Below are positions 31,700-40,072 of a DNA stretch of 64,000 nt, one piece after another (the stretch's first letter is position 1; each line of letters starts with the position of its first letter). The DNA is from Paenibacillus luteus. GTDB lineage: Bacteria > Bacillota > Bacilli > Paenibacillales > Paenibacillaceae. The notes under the pieces were generated by a model, which made no database searches, was not told the origin of the DNA, and saw nothing but the letters and a program-made list of their open reading frames with translations. Both the position numbers and the translations under genes were made by a program. The stretch is from the NCBI RefSeq assembly GCF_006542765.1, contig NZ_SKCD01000011.1, positions 434,001 through 498,000 on the forward strand, written 5' to 3'.

Positions 31700-33670
31700 C
31701 TACTCCTCATATTCCATAAAGTCGACATTTTCAACGATCCAACGCTTTCGCGGATCAACCTTGTCGCCCATCAATGTCGATACTCTGCGTTCCGCCTTCG
31801 CCGCATCCTCAATTTGGACTTTCAACAGCGTCCGTTTCTCGGGATCCATCGTCGTTTCCCACAGCTGATCAGGATTCATCTCACCCAATCCTTTATAACG
31901 TTGAAGCTCGTAATTTTTGCCGTATTCCTTTAAATAATTTTGAAGCTGCTCGTCCGTCCAAGCATAACGAATCGTTTCGAGCTTTCCTGATTTCCGTGTA
32001 ATTTTATACAATGGCGGTTGTGCGATATATACGCGGCCAAGGTCAATTAGCGGCTTCATGTAGCGATAGAAAAAGGTGAGCAGCAAAACCTGAATATGAG
32101 CGCCATCTGTATCCGCATCTGTCATAATAATAATTTTATTATAGTTGCACTCTTCGGCTGCAAATTCCGAACCCACGCCTGCGCCGATTGCTGAAATAAT
32201 CGCTTTGTACTCGTCATTTTTCAAGATGTCGATGAGCTTCGCTTTCTCGGGATTCATAGGCTTGCCCTTAAGGGGAAGCAGTGCCTGATATTTCGAATCC
32301 CTGCCTTGCTTGGCCGATCCGCCGGCAGAATCGCCTTCCACAATGAATAGCTCTGTGCGTGTATAGTCTTTAGACTGCGCCGGGGTTAGCTTGCCGTTAA
32401 GATTGGAGCTCTCGCTCTTCTTCTTGCCGCTGCGGATTTCTTCACGGGCTTTGCGCGCAGCTTCGCGCGCTCTCGATGCTTGGAGCGATTTCTTCAACAG
32501 CATTTGAGCGATTTGCGGATTCTCTTCCAGGAACACCTGCATTTTCTCCGAAACAATGGCATCTACTACGCTCCGAGCAGATGAACTGCCGAGCTGATCC
32601 TTGGTTTGACCCACAAATTCGACCTCGGACATCTTAATGTTAATGACGACCATCATGCCCTCGCGCAAATCATTGCCTTCAAGGTTCTTGTCTTTCTCTT
32701 TGAGCATTGCAGCCTTCCGGGCATAATCATTCATCACACGAGTATACGCCGTTTTAAAACCAGTTTCATGCGTGCCGCCGCCGCGAGTCGGAATGGAGTT
32801 GACGAATGAAGCTATTGTCTCCGTATATCCATCATTATACTGCAAGGCAACCTCGACCTCGATCTCATCCCGTTCGCTGGCGAAATGGATAACCTCGTGT
32901 AGAACTGTTTTTCCCTCATTCAAAAATTGAACGAATTGACGCGCTCCGCCCTCATAATGAAATACATCCTGCTTGCCACTCCGGTCGTCTTTAATAGATA
33001 CCTTTAGCCCCGAGTTCAAAAAGGCAATCTCCTGTAAGCGTTCAGCGAGCGTATCGTAGCTAAGATTCGTTCCGTTTTGAAAAACCCTGCCATCCGGCTT
33101 GAACGTTACCTTCGTTCCTGTCCGATTTGTCGTTCCGATGACCTCAAGGCCGCGTACGGGTTCGCCTACATGCTCACGTCCCGCTTCATCCACCCAATAT
33201 TCAAAGCGCTGTCTATGAATTTTCCCGTCTCGGTAAATATCTACTTCCAGCCACTCGGACAATGCGTTGGTCACCGATGCGCCAACTCCGTGCAGTCCGC
33301 CGGATTTTTTGTAGCCCCCACCGCCAAACTTGCCTCCAGCGTGCAAGATTGTAAAGACGACCTGTGGCGTAGGAATACCGGTTTTGTGCATTCCTGTTGG
33401 AATTCCGCGCCCGTTGTCATGCACGGTTACTGCTCCGTTTTTGTGAAGCGTCACTTCAATGGCCGAACAGAATTTGGCCAAATGCTCGTCCACCGCATTA
33501 TCGACAATTTCCCAAACCAGGTGATGCAGACCAGAACTGCTGGTACTGCCTATGTACATGCCGGGTCTTTTACGAACTGCGGTTAAGCCTTCTAGTACCT
33601 GTATATCATCGGCCTCGTAGTTTCGGTCAGCGGCCGCTGTATTTTCAAAAAGATCTGTACGCTCTGACAT
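31700..33670 (-). CDS. parE: DNA topoisomerase IV subunit B
   Basis: A 656-residue ATPase subunit of topoisomerase IV. The GHKL fold has VWEIVDNAVDEH (ATP-binding Asn), VHDNGRGIPTG and GGLHGVGASVTNALS; the Toprim domain has FIVEGDSAGGSAKQGRD and MTDADTDGAHIQVLLL. The ATG at 33670 follows a GGGGGG ribosome-type stretch; a GTG at 33694 would add eight residues without a clear ribosome site. Length matches the usual B subunit. It is first in the parE-parC operon; the 500 bases upstream contain its promoter and one doubtful small gene. Confidence 0.95.
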   Translation of the reverse strand: MSERTDLFENTAAADRNYEADDIQVLEGLTAVRKRPGMYIGSTSSSGLHHLVWEIVDNAVDEHLAKFCSAIEVTLHKNGAVTVHDNGRGIPTGMHKTGIPTPQVVFTILHAGGKFGGGGYKKSGGLHGVGASVTNALSEWLEVDIYRDGKIHRQRFEYWVDEAGREHVGEPVRGLEVIGTTNRTGTKVTFKPDGRVFQNGTNLSYDTLAERLQEIAFLNSGLKVSIKDDRSGKQDVFHYEGGARQFVQFLNEGKTVLHEVIHFASERDEIEVEVALQYNDGYTETIASFVNSIPTRGGGTHETGFKTAYTRVMNDYARKAAMLKEKDKNLEGNDLREGMMVVINIKMSEVEFVGQTKDQLGSSSARSVVDAIVSEKMQVFLEENPQIAQMLLKKSLQASRAREAARKAREEIRSGKKKSESSNLNGKLTPAQSKDYTRTELFIVEGDSAGGSAKQGRDSKYQALLPLKGKPMNPEKAKLIDILKNDEYKAIISAIGAGVGSEFAAEECNYNKIIIMTDADTDGAHIQVLLLTFFYRYMKPLIDLGRVYIAQPPLYKITRKSGKLETIRYAWTDEQLQNYLKEYGKNYELQRYKGLGEMNPDQLWETTMDPEKRTLLKVQIEDAAKAERRVSTLMGDKVDPRKRWIVENVDFMEYEE

Positions 33671-33830
33671 GAGTGCCCCCCAATCTGTAGTCACGTTTCC
33701 GTATCTTCAAGCTATTTTAATTCAAGATGTCCTATTTCGTAAAGACTTCCAAGAAGACGTTTCGCTTATCCTTGCCCAAATCGCAGATGGTATAAACAAA
33801 AAACAAATCCCAATTCGATAAGCAAATCAA

Positions 33831-33986
33831 TCATGAAGAACTATCATATACCGAAAGCCGCGCTGGATCCAACTTTTTATTGTCCTTTGTAACATTGTTC
33901 TGTACGATGCTCTGCTCAGCGTAAGGAAAAATCGGAATAAGCGCAAGCAAAATTCGGGAAATATGAAAATTTCTTTTTATAATCAA
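33831..33986 (-). CDS. Doubtful small protein in the region between parE and 34172
   Basis: A 51-residue frame from TTG 33986, eight bases after AGGAG. It has a basic start (IIKRNFHISR), a hydrophobic stretch (ILLALIPIFPYAE), then a polar tail ending SVYDSSS; it could be a small secreted or membrane peptide. No homologue family was recognised. The remaining sequence of this gap (33671-33830 and 33987-34171) is AT-rich and shows no other gene or RNA; it must contain the parE promoter. Confidence 0.3.
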   Translation of the reverse strand: MIIKRNFHISRILLALIPIFPYAEQSIVQNNVTKDNKKLDPARLSVYDSSS

Positions 33987-34171
33987 GCTAAAGGCTCCTC
34001 CGCAACATCGCAATAGTTGTAATCTTCAACCATTGCGCAAAGCTATAAACGCTATACTCCAAAATATTTTGTTTTGCACCGCATGCCTGATCGAGCAAAA
34101 CCACCATAATATTGCTACCAAATCGACTTCAGTATAAAATATAACCTAAGAAAAGCAAGGATAGCGAGGTC

Positions 34172-34360
34172 ATGATCATAGATAATCAGCGAATTAATTG
34201 TTTGAAGTGCAAACATTATTATATAACATGGGATCCTAAATCCCCAAAGGGCTGCAAAGCATTTGGCTTTAAATCAAGTGCCATGCCCAGTATTGCAGTA
34301 TTTGCCTCCTCAGGCAAGCCATGCATGAACTTCGAGCAGAAAATGCAAGCTCAAGCTTAA
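34172..34360 (+). CDS. Small cysteine-containing conserved protein
   Basis: A 62-residue protein with CLKCKHYYITWDPKSPKGCKAFGF and later PCMNFEQK, giving four Cys that could bind zinc. Proteins like this are widespread in Bacteria and sometimes labelled uracil-DNA glycosylase, but no glycosylase domain is present in such a short chain. GCGAGGTC lies directly before the ATG. It is alone between AT-rich sequence and a terminator shared with the convergent gene. Function unknown. Confidence 0.75.
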   Translation: MIIDNQRINCLKCKHYYITWDPKSPKGCKAFGFKSSAMPSIAVFASSGKPCMNFEQKMQAQA

Positions 34361-34460
34361 TGTGCTCGTCATAAAGCGAAGCTGCACTGCGCTCTTTATC
34401 CAAGAAGCCGATTCTCCTGCTCAATCGGTGTAACCGTTAGAAAAGAGAATTCAACACAGC

Positions 34461-34485
34461 AAAAAGAGCACCCAGCGGGTGCTCT
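34461..34485 (-). terminator. Terminator of the YqkE-like/purT transcript
   Basis: On the minus strand a nine-bp stem (34465-34473 with 34477-34485) is followed by five T. It lies 37 bases past the YqkE-like stop and could also affect the convergent small gene. Confidence 0.85.
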
Positions 34486-34521
34486 AGATGATTTTGCTTT
34501 ACACTGCCTTGCTGGAGCCGT

Positions 34522-34797
34522 TTATTTATGCTTTGACCAGCTTGGATCACTGTTTTCCAATAAATAAGAAAAATCATTTTCCAACCGTTTCTGCTCTTGT
34601 TTTTTCTTCTCTTCCTCCTGCTTGCGCAGCTCTTCCTTATGGTTTGCTTCTGCCTGCTTCATCTCATCTGCCTGAGCTTTTAGCTTATTAACCATATCAC
34701 TGCTAAGCAAATCTTTAAGCGTCATGCCGTTGTCCGGCTCGCTTTTTGGTGCTGCTTTCGGATGGGGAGCGGTTACTTTCTTCTGTTTCTTGCCCAT
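34522..34797 (-). CDS. YqkE-like protein (DUF3886 type)
   Basis: A 91-residue, highly charged protein: basic N-terminus (MGKKQKKVTAPHPKAAPKS), a central Lys/Glu/Gln-rich helix (EELRKQEEEKKKQEQKRLEN) and the conserved end FSYLLENSDPSWSKHK. The start at 34797 has AGGTG upstream. DUF3886/YqkE proteins are short, predicted coiled-coil proteins of Bacillales with unknown role. It follows purT by 46 bases on the same strand and ends in a terminator, so it is probably the last gene of that transcript. Confidence 0.8.
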   Translation of the reverse strand: MGKKQKKVTAPHPKAAPKSEPDNGMTLKDLLSSDMVNKLKAQADEMKQAEANHKEELRKQEEEKKKQEQKRLENDFSYLLENSDPSWSKHK

Positions 34798-34843
34798 TGC
34801 GCTTTCACCTGCCTTATGCGAAAAATACTGTGGCATACCGTGT

Positions 34844-36028
34844 TTATTGATTGTCGTATTTAATATAAAGTGCCTCAGCAGCCGTTCGAGCCAGACTGCG
34901 AGCTTCCTCTACGTTCGATGCAGAACTTAGCGCAACTGCCATACGACGTCCTACTTTCGTTTCTGGTTTGCCGAATAGGCGTACTTGTGTATTCGGCACG
35001 GCAAGCGCATCCTCTACGCCTCCAATGCTGAAGTTAGTGGATTCCCTGTTAGCCTTCAACGTATGGGAAGCCCCTGGCGTCAACAAGCGGATGGTCGGGA
35101 TCGGGAAACCAAGAATGGCGCGTACATGCAAAGCAAACTCAGACAAATCCTGCGTCGCCATCGTGACCATGCCTGTATCATGCGGCCGTGGTGAAACTTC
35201 GCTGAATAATACGCCAACCTTCGTTAGAAATAGCTCCACCCCATAGATGCCATAACCACCAAGCTCATCCGTAATGCGCAAAGCGATTTCTTCGGCTTGG
35301 GCCACCTGCTGCGGGGTCATTTCATGCGGCTGCCATGACTCAATATAATCACCGTCCTTCTGAACGTGACCAATCGGCGGGCAATAACTTGTGCCTGATA
35401 CAGAGCGAACCGTAAGCAGCGTAATTTCGGATTCAAATGTGATAAAGCCTTCGACAATAATCCGTTGTTTCTTGGCGCGCCCGCCTTCCATAGCATAGCT
35501 CCAGCAAGCCTCAAGCTCCGCTTCCGAGCGACAAACGCTCTGACCTTTGCCCGAAGAGCTCATAATCGGCTTAATGACACAAGGGAATCCTAGCGCCGCC
35601 GCAGCTTCGCGCAGCTCGTCCAGCGTGTCGGCAAAGCGGTAAGGCGCCGTAGGCAGCTCTAAAGTTTCCGCAGCTAGGCGGCGAATGCCTTCGCGATCCA
35701 TCGTCAGCCAAGCAGCTCGTGCCGTCGGTATGACGCGATGCCCTTCCTTTTCAAGCTCCAGCAGCGTTTCCGTTGCAATGGCTTCAATTTCTGGCACAAT
35801 ATAATCAGGCTTCTCTATCTCAATGATCCGGCGAAGCTCTGCTCCGTTCAGCATATCAGTTGTATAACTGCGGTGCGCCACCTGCATAGCAGGAGCGTTA
35901 TCGTATCGGTCCACGGCAATCGTTTCGACTCCTAGACGCTGTGCCTCCAGCACAACTTCTTTTCCCAGCTCACCAGAGCCTAGCAGCAGAAGCTTGCGCG
36001 CGTTCGATGTTAACGGTGATCCATACAT
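34844..36028 (-). CDS. purT: Formate-dependent phosphoribosylglycinamide formyltransferase
   Basis: A 394-residue ATP-grasp enzyme that makes formyl-GAR from GAR, formate and ATP in purine synthesis, bypassing folate-dependent PurN. Motifs: [14 protein letters not shown] (N-terminal domain), [12 protein letters not shown] (ATP loop), and [18 protein letters not shown] near 280-300. Length is normal. ATG 36028 is 12 bases after AGGAGG; the frame extends 37 codons upstream through a structured leader, which is unlikely to be coding. The leader holds a helix that includes the ribosome site. Placed apart from other pur genes, with a YqkE-like gene downstream. Confidence 0.93.
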   Translation of the reverse strand: MYGSPLTSNARKLLLLGSGELGKEVVLEAQRLGVETIAVDRYDNAPAMQVAHRSYTTDMLNGAELRRIIEIEKPDYIVPEIEAIATETLLELEKEGHRVIPTARAAWLTMDREGIRRLAAETLELPTAPYRFADTLDELREAAAALGFPCVIKPIMSSSGKGQSVCRSEAELEACWSYAMEGGRAKKQRIIVEGFITFESEITLLTVRSVSGTSYCPPIGHVQKDGDYIESWQPHEMTPQQVAQAEEIALRITDELGGYGIYGVELFLTKVGVLFSEVSPRPHDTGMVTMATQDLSEFALHVRAILGFPIPTIRLLTPGASHTLKANRESTNFSIGGVEDALAVPNTQVRLFGKPETKVGRRMAVALSSASNVEEARSLARTAAEALYIKYDNQ

Positions 36029-36036
36029 AAAGAAAA

Positions 36037-36131
36037 AGAACCTCCTGGAAGCAAATCGAAGGCACTTACCGTCACCACATAAGGGTATGGCAAGCACTTC
36101 GGTTCGTTTTTTCTTCCATTGTGGAGGTTCT
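36037..36131 (-). ncRNA. Structured purT leader with sequestered Shine-Dalgarno (candidate cis-regulatory RNA)
   Basis: Read leftward, AGAACCUCC (36131-36123) pairs perfectly with GGAGGUUCU (36045-36037), which contains the ribosome site of purT. Just inside, UGGAAG (36118-36113) pairs with CUUCCA (36051-36046). Between them a hairpin of about 13 pairs with a single bulge (36101-36089 with 36070-36057) closes an 18-base loop. A U-rich run follows the outer helix up to the ATG, so the same helix could act as a terminator or as a translation switch. It did not match purine, THF, ZTP, glycine or T-box consensus by eye. All from sequence; ligand unknown. Confidence 0.6.
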
Positions 36132-36166
36132 AACTTCAAAAATCAACTGTTTTTAAAAAATCAAAA

Positions 36167-37990
36167 TTATAAGTAACGATACTGCGCTTCAATTAGTCCG
36201 TTATAAACGCCTCTTTGGGCAATCAGTGATTCATGGTTGCCTTGTTCAACAATTTGGCCGTGATCCAGTACGATGATTTCATCGGCATGACGGATTGTAG
36301 ACAAACGGTGAGCAATCATAAACGATGTACGTCCCGCAAGCAGCGCCTTGAGCGCCTCTTGAATTTTCAATTCAGTTTCCGTATCAATACTTGCCGTCGC
36401 TTCATCTAGAATCAGAATTTGCGGATCTGCCAGTAAGGCCCTAGCGAACGAAAGCAGCTGGCGCTGTCCCATGGAGAGCACATTCCCGCGCTCCTCAACC
36501 TGCGTATCATAACCGTCAGGCAATCCCATAATGAAATCATGTGCATTGACGGCTTGAGCTGCCTTCACAACCTCCGCATCCGTCGCATTGAGCCGTCCAT
36601 AGCGGATATTGTCTCTAATCGTGCCCGCAAAGATAAATGTGTCCTGCAGCACGATGCCAACTTGCGAGCGCAAGCTCTCAATCGTGACATCGCGGATATC
36701 GATGCCATCGATAAGCACACGACCTTCGACTGGATCATAGAAACGGCACAATAGGTTGATGATTGTACTTTTACCAGAACCTGTATGCCCAACCAACGCG
36801 ATGGATTGCCCGGCTTTCACATCAATGGTCACGTTCTTCAGTGCCGGTCTACCTTTCTCGTATTCAAATACGATATGGTCGAATTTGACATCCCCTTTGA
36901 TCTTCGGCAGCGCCTTTGCTTGCGTTAGCTCCGCCACGGTTGGCTCCTCATCAATAAATTCGAAAATCCGCTCCGAAGATGCCATTGCAATCAGCAGTTG
37001 GGAGTACATTTGACCAAGTCGGTTAATCGGGTCCCAGAAGTTACCAATATAATTGGCGTAGCCTACGAGCAAACCGATCGTGATCGCTCCAGTTTGAATG
37101 AGGTGCGACCCGTACCAGAACAAAATGAACGTACCAATCGCAGAAGTAATTTCGATTACCGGTCCGAACGCTTGGTTCAGCGCAGATGCCTTGTTCCAAG
37201 ATTTCACATTATCGGTATTCATATGGTCGAAAAAGCTCATATTATCTTTTTCTTGCACATACGCCTGCGTAACCTTCATCCCTTGAATGCTCTCATTTAA
37301 GTGAGAGTTGATTCGGGATTGCTTGATCCGCACATCCTGCCAGGCGAACCGGATTCGTTTGCGCAAGGTCGTAGAGACGAGGAACATAAGCGGCACCGTA
37401 ATCATGACCGCAAGTCCGAGCTTAAAGTTCCATACGAGCAAGATAATGACGATACCGAAGAGCTGTACGCAATCCATCAGAAGGTTGACAACACCATTCG
37501 TAAAAAGGTCCTGCAGCGCATTAACATCATTCGTTACACGCACGAGTACCGATCCGGCAGGGCGTTTGTCATAGAAACGAAAGCTTAACTTTTGAATATG
37601 TTGGAATAAATGATTCCTCAAATCATAGATAACGCTTTGCCCAATGATATTCGTATATTTAATCCGGTACGTATTTGAAGCCCATTGGATAACATACAGC
37701 AGCAGCATAATGCTTGCAATAATAATAAGCTTCGGAATACTCGTGTTGCCGCTCTCAGGAGCAATGGCTTCATCTATTGCAAGAATAACGAGAGCCGGCA
37801 CTCCTAAGCGGGTCAACGTGCCCAAAATCATCATAAAAATAACAGGCATCAATTGTTTTTTATAAGGCTTCATGTACATGAACAACCGGCGCAATTGTCC
37901 CCAGTTAAAGGGTTTCTCAATCAGCTCGTCGTCTTGGTAGATGAAGCGCTCGTTTTTGTTGCTTGCCTTTGCTTTGGCACTCGTGCTCAT
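36167..37990 (-). CDS. ABC exporter half-transporter, BmrD/YheH-type subunit
   Basis: A 607-residue protein: six membrane helices (about 35-330) and a nucleotide-binding domain. Walker A is GHTGSGKST, Walker B ILILDEATASID with the catalytic Glu intact, but the signature reads VLSMGQRQLL instead of LSGGQ. It is paired with the next gene, whose Walker B is degenerate, so the two likely form one heterodimeric multidrug-type exporter as in BmrC/BmrD. Its ATG overlaps the partner's TAA (TAATG). The substrate is not known. Length is slightly shorter than some YheH homologues. Confidence 0.9.
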   Translation of the reverse strand: MSTSAKAKASNKNERFIYQDDELIEKPFNWGQLRRLFMYMKPYKKQLMPVIFMMILGTLTRLGVPALVILAIDEAIAPESGNTSIPKLIIIASIMLLLYVIQWASNTYRIKYTNIIGQSVIYDLRNHLFQHIQKLSFRFYDKRPAGSVLVRVTNDVNALQDLFTNGVVNLLMDCVQLFGIVIILLVWNFKLGLAVMITVPLMFLVSTTLRKRIRFAWQDVRIKQSRINSHLNESIQGMKVTQAYVQEKDNMSFFDHMNTDNVKSWNKASALNQAFGPVIEITSAIGTFILFWYGSHLIQTGAITIGLLVGYANYIGNFWDPINRLGQMYSQLLIAMASSERIFEFIDEEPTVAELTQAKALPKIKGDVKFDHIVFEYEKGRPALKNVTIDVKAGQSIALVGHTGSGKSTIINLLCRFYDPVEGRVLIDGIDIRDVTIESLRSQVGIVLQDTFIFAGTIRDNIRYGRLNATDAEVVKAAQAVNAHDFIMGLPDGYDTQVEERGNVLSMGQRQLLSFARALLADPQILILDEATASIDTETELKIQEALKALLAGRTSFMIAHRLSTIRHADEIIVLDHGQIVEQGNHESLIAQRGVYNGLIEAQYRYL

Positions 37991-39777
37991 TATACGGTAC
38001 TCCCTTTCCGGTCATGCGCCTCCGCTGCCAGTGATGAATCATCAAGCGGATAATCAGCATATTGAATGTTGTAAGTATCACGGTATGGCCCACGCTGAGC
38101 AATAAGCTGTGCATGTGTTCCGCGCTGAACGATGTGACCCTCGTTAAGGACAATAATCTCGTCCGCATGTCGCAGCGAGGAAATCCGGTGCGCGATAATA
38201 AAGGTGGTGCGTCCAGCCATCAGCTCTTTGAAGCCCGCTTGGATCTCATGTTCGGTCTCCATATCAACTGCACTTGTTGCATCATCCAGGATAAGGATTC
38301 GCGGATTTTTGATCAGTGCCCTTGCAATAGCAATCCGCTGCTTCTGACCGCCCGATAAACCCATGCCGCGCTCACCAACGATCGTATCGTAGCCAAGCGG
38401 CAGTTCCATAATGAACTCATGCGCTTTGGCAAGCTTCGCTGCATATTCGATCTGCTCTGGCGTAACATCGCGCACGCCGAATGCGATATTGTCGCGAATG
38501 GAAGCCGAGAACAGGAAGGTTTCCTGAAATACCGGTGCGATCAAGCGGCGCAAACTTGCTACGTCGAGATTGCGGATATCAATCCCGTCAAGCGTGATCG
38601 TACCCTTCTTCACGTTATACGCCCGCATCAGCAATTGAATAATTGTTGATTTACCAGAGCCGGTCGCTCCAAGGAAACCAATAACGGAACCCTCTGGCGC
38701 ATCGATGACAAGGTCTGTGACCGCTGGTGATTTATCCGGATAGTTAAAGGTAACGTGATCAAAGCGCACATGGCCTTTTACTGTATTGCTGGAAACCTCA
38801 ATCGCATCCTCGGTGTTTTTCACATGAACATGCTCATTAAGCAAACCCAGCACCCGCTCGCCGGACGCTTTAAACTGAGTGTAGTTGTTAATGTGGAAGC
38901 CAAGGCCCCACATCGGGCCGATAATATACCAGATCAGGCTGAAAAACGCGACGAATTCCCCTAATTGAAGCGAATTATTAATGACTAGAATACCGCCTGC
39001 AACCAGAAGGATTACGGCGCTTAAGTTTGCGACAAGCTCCATGACTGGAAAATATTTTGCCCATATTTTTGCAGCGCCGACCTGATTCGTTTGATAGGCT
39101 TCGCTGCGGATAGAAAATTTGGATACCTCATGATTCTCGCGAGCAAACGATTTGACTGTGCGTACGCCCGTAATGTTCTCTTGAACGGCCGTGGTCAAGT
39201 TGCTCATTGCTTGGCGCATTTCCCGAAACGCCGGATGAATATTGCGTTCAAAGCGAATGGCCGCAAAACCAAGCAGAGGAATCGTCACTAGTGTAATTAA
39301 AGTGAGCTGCCAATGAATGGAAAGCATCATGGCTCCGCCGAAAATGATCATAAGCACCATGTTCAAAATTTGTGCAAAACCAAAGCCGATAAAGTTGCGA
39401 ATCGCCTCAAGATCCGCGGTCAAGCGCGACATCAAGTCGCCTGTCTTTGCTTTGTCATAGTACTGGTACGATAGCGTTTGCAGCTTGTCATAAAGAGCGT
39501 TGCGCATGCGAAAGGCTACCTTGTTGCCGAGTCGTCCCCCAAAAAATCCGTGTAGAAACTGCATGCAGCCTTTAAACGCAATGACCGCTACTACCGTGAA
39601 AGCAAGCTTTGGAACCAGGTCGAAATTTTGTGGCCTAATGACATCATCAATCAGGTAACGCAGCAAATTCGGATAGACAAGTCCGAGCGCCGTCGCGCAC
39701 ATTAAGCAAAATATGGAGGAGAACAAAAACTTTCGCTCCGCCCAATAAAATGCTTTCAATTGCCTAAAAACGTCCAA
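37990..39777 (-). CDS. ABC exporter half-transporter, BmrC/YheI-type subunit
   Basis: A 595-residue protein with six membrane helices followed by an ATPase domain. Walker A is GATGSGKST, the signature LSGGQKQRIA is canonical, but Walker B reads ILILDDATSAVD, with Asp in place of the catalytic Glu. This asymmetric pattern is the hallmark of heterodimeric exporters. The TTG at 39777, about ten bases after GGGGAG, gives a normal N-terminus (DVFRQLKAFYWAE); the longer frame to 39864 has no ribosome site. It is the first gene of the pair. A drug, lipid or peptide export role is expected from the family. Confidence 0.9.
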   Translation of the reverse strand: MDVFRQLKAFYWAERKFLFSSIFCLMCATALGLVYPNLLRYLIDDVIRPQNFDLVPKLAFTVVAVIAFKGCMQFLHGFFGGRLGNKVAFRMRNALYDKLQTLSYQYYDKAKTGDLMSRLTADLEAIRNFIGFGFAQILNMVLMIIFGGAMMLSIHWQLTLITLVTIPLLGFAAIRFERNIHPAFREMRQAMSNLTTAVQENITGVRTVKSFARENHEVSKFSIRSEAYQTNQVGAAKIWAKYFPVMELVANLSAVILLVAGGILVINNSLQLGEFVAFFSLIWYIIGPMWGLGFHINNYTQFKASGERVLGLLNEHVHVKNTEDAIEVSSNTVKGHVRFDHVTFNYPDKSPAVTDLVIDAPEGSVIGFLGATGSGKSTIIQLLMRAYNVKKGTITLDGIDIRNLDVASLRRLIAPVFQETFLFSASIRDNIAFGVRDVTPEQIEYAAKLAKAHEFIMELPLGYDTIVGERGMGLSGGQKQRIAIARALIKNPRILILDDATSAVDMETEHEIQAGFKELMAGRTTFIIAHRISSLRHADEIIVLNEGHIVQRGTHAQLIAQRGPYRDTYNIQYADYPLDDSSLAAEAHDRKGSTV

Positions 39778-39987
39778 GTAAATCCATCTCCCCGTTGCTA
39801 TTTTGTAAGTATGAATGAATATTATCAGCATCCCGAAATGCGAGCAAACAGTATAAGTATGCATATAACTGATTTAAACAGCTAATAGCCGCGATATGTA
39901 AAATGGAAACGGTTAATGCTCCCAATTGGTCCTAAATCGTGACAGATATGTGCCTATTGCTCACTTTTTGCACAGAAACACACTAAA

Positions 39988-40029
39988 TAAAAAAAAGCTT
40001 TTGCAGGCGCAACTCGCGCCCACAAAAGC
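39988..40029 (-). terminator. Terminator after the dynamin-like gene
   Basis: On the minus strand a stem of about 12-14 bp (39997-40010 with 40016-40029) is followed by a run of T at 39988-39996. It lies 43 bases downstream of the dynamin-like gene stop. Confidence 0.88.
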
Positions 40030-40072
40030 ATTCAGCTGTATATGCGATAGAAAGATACGCATTCATTGACAT

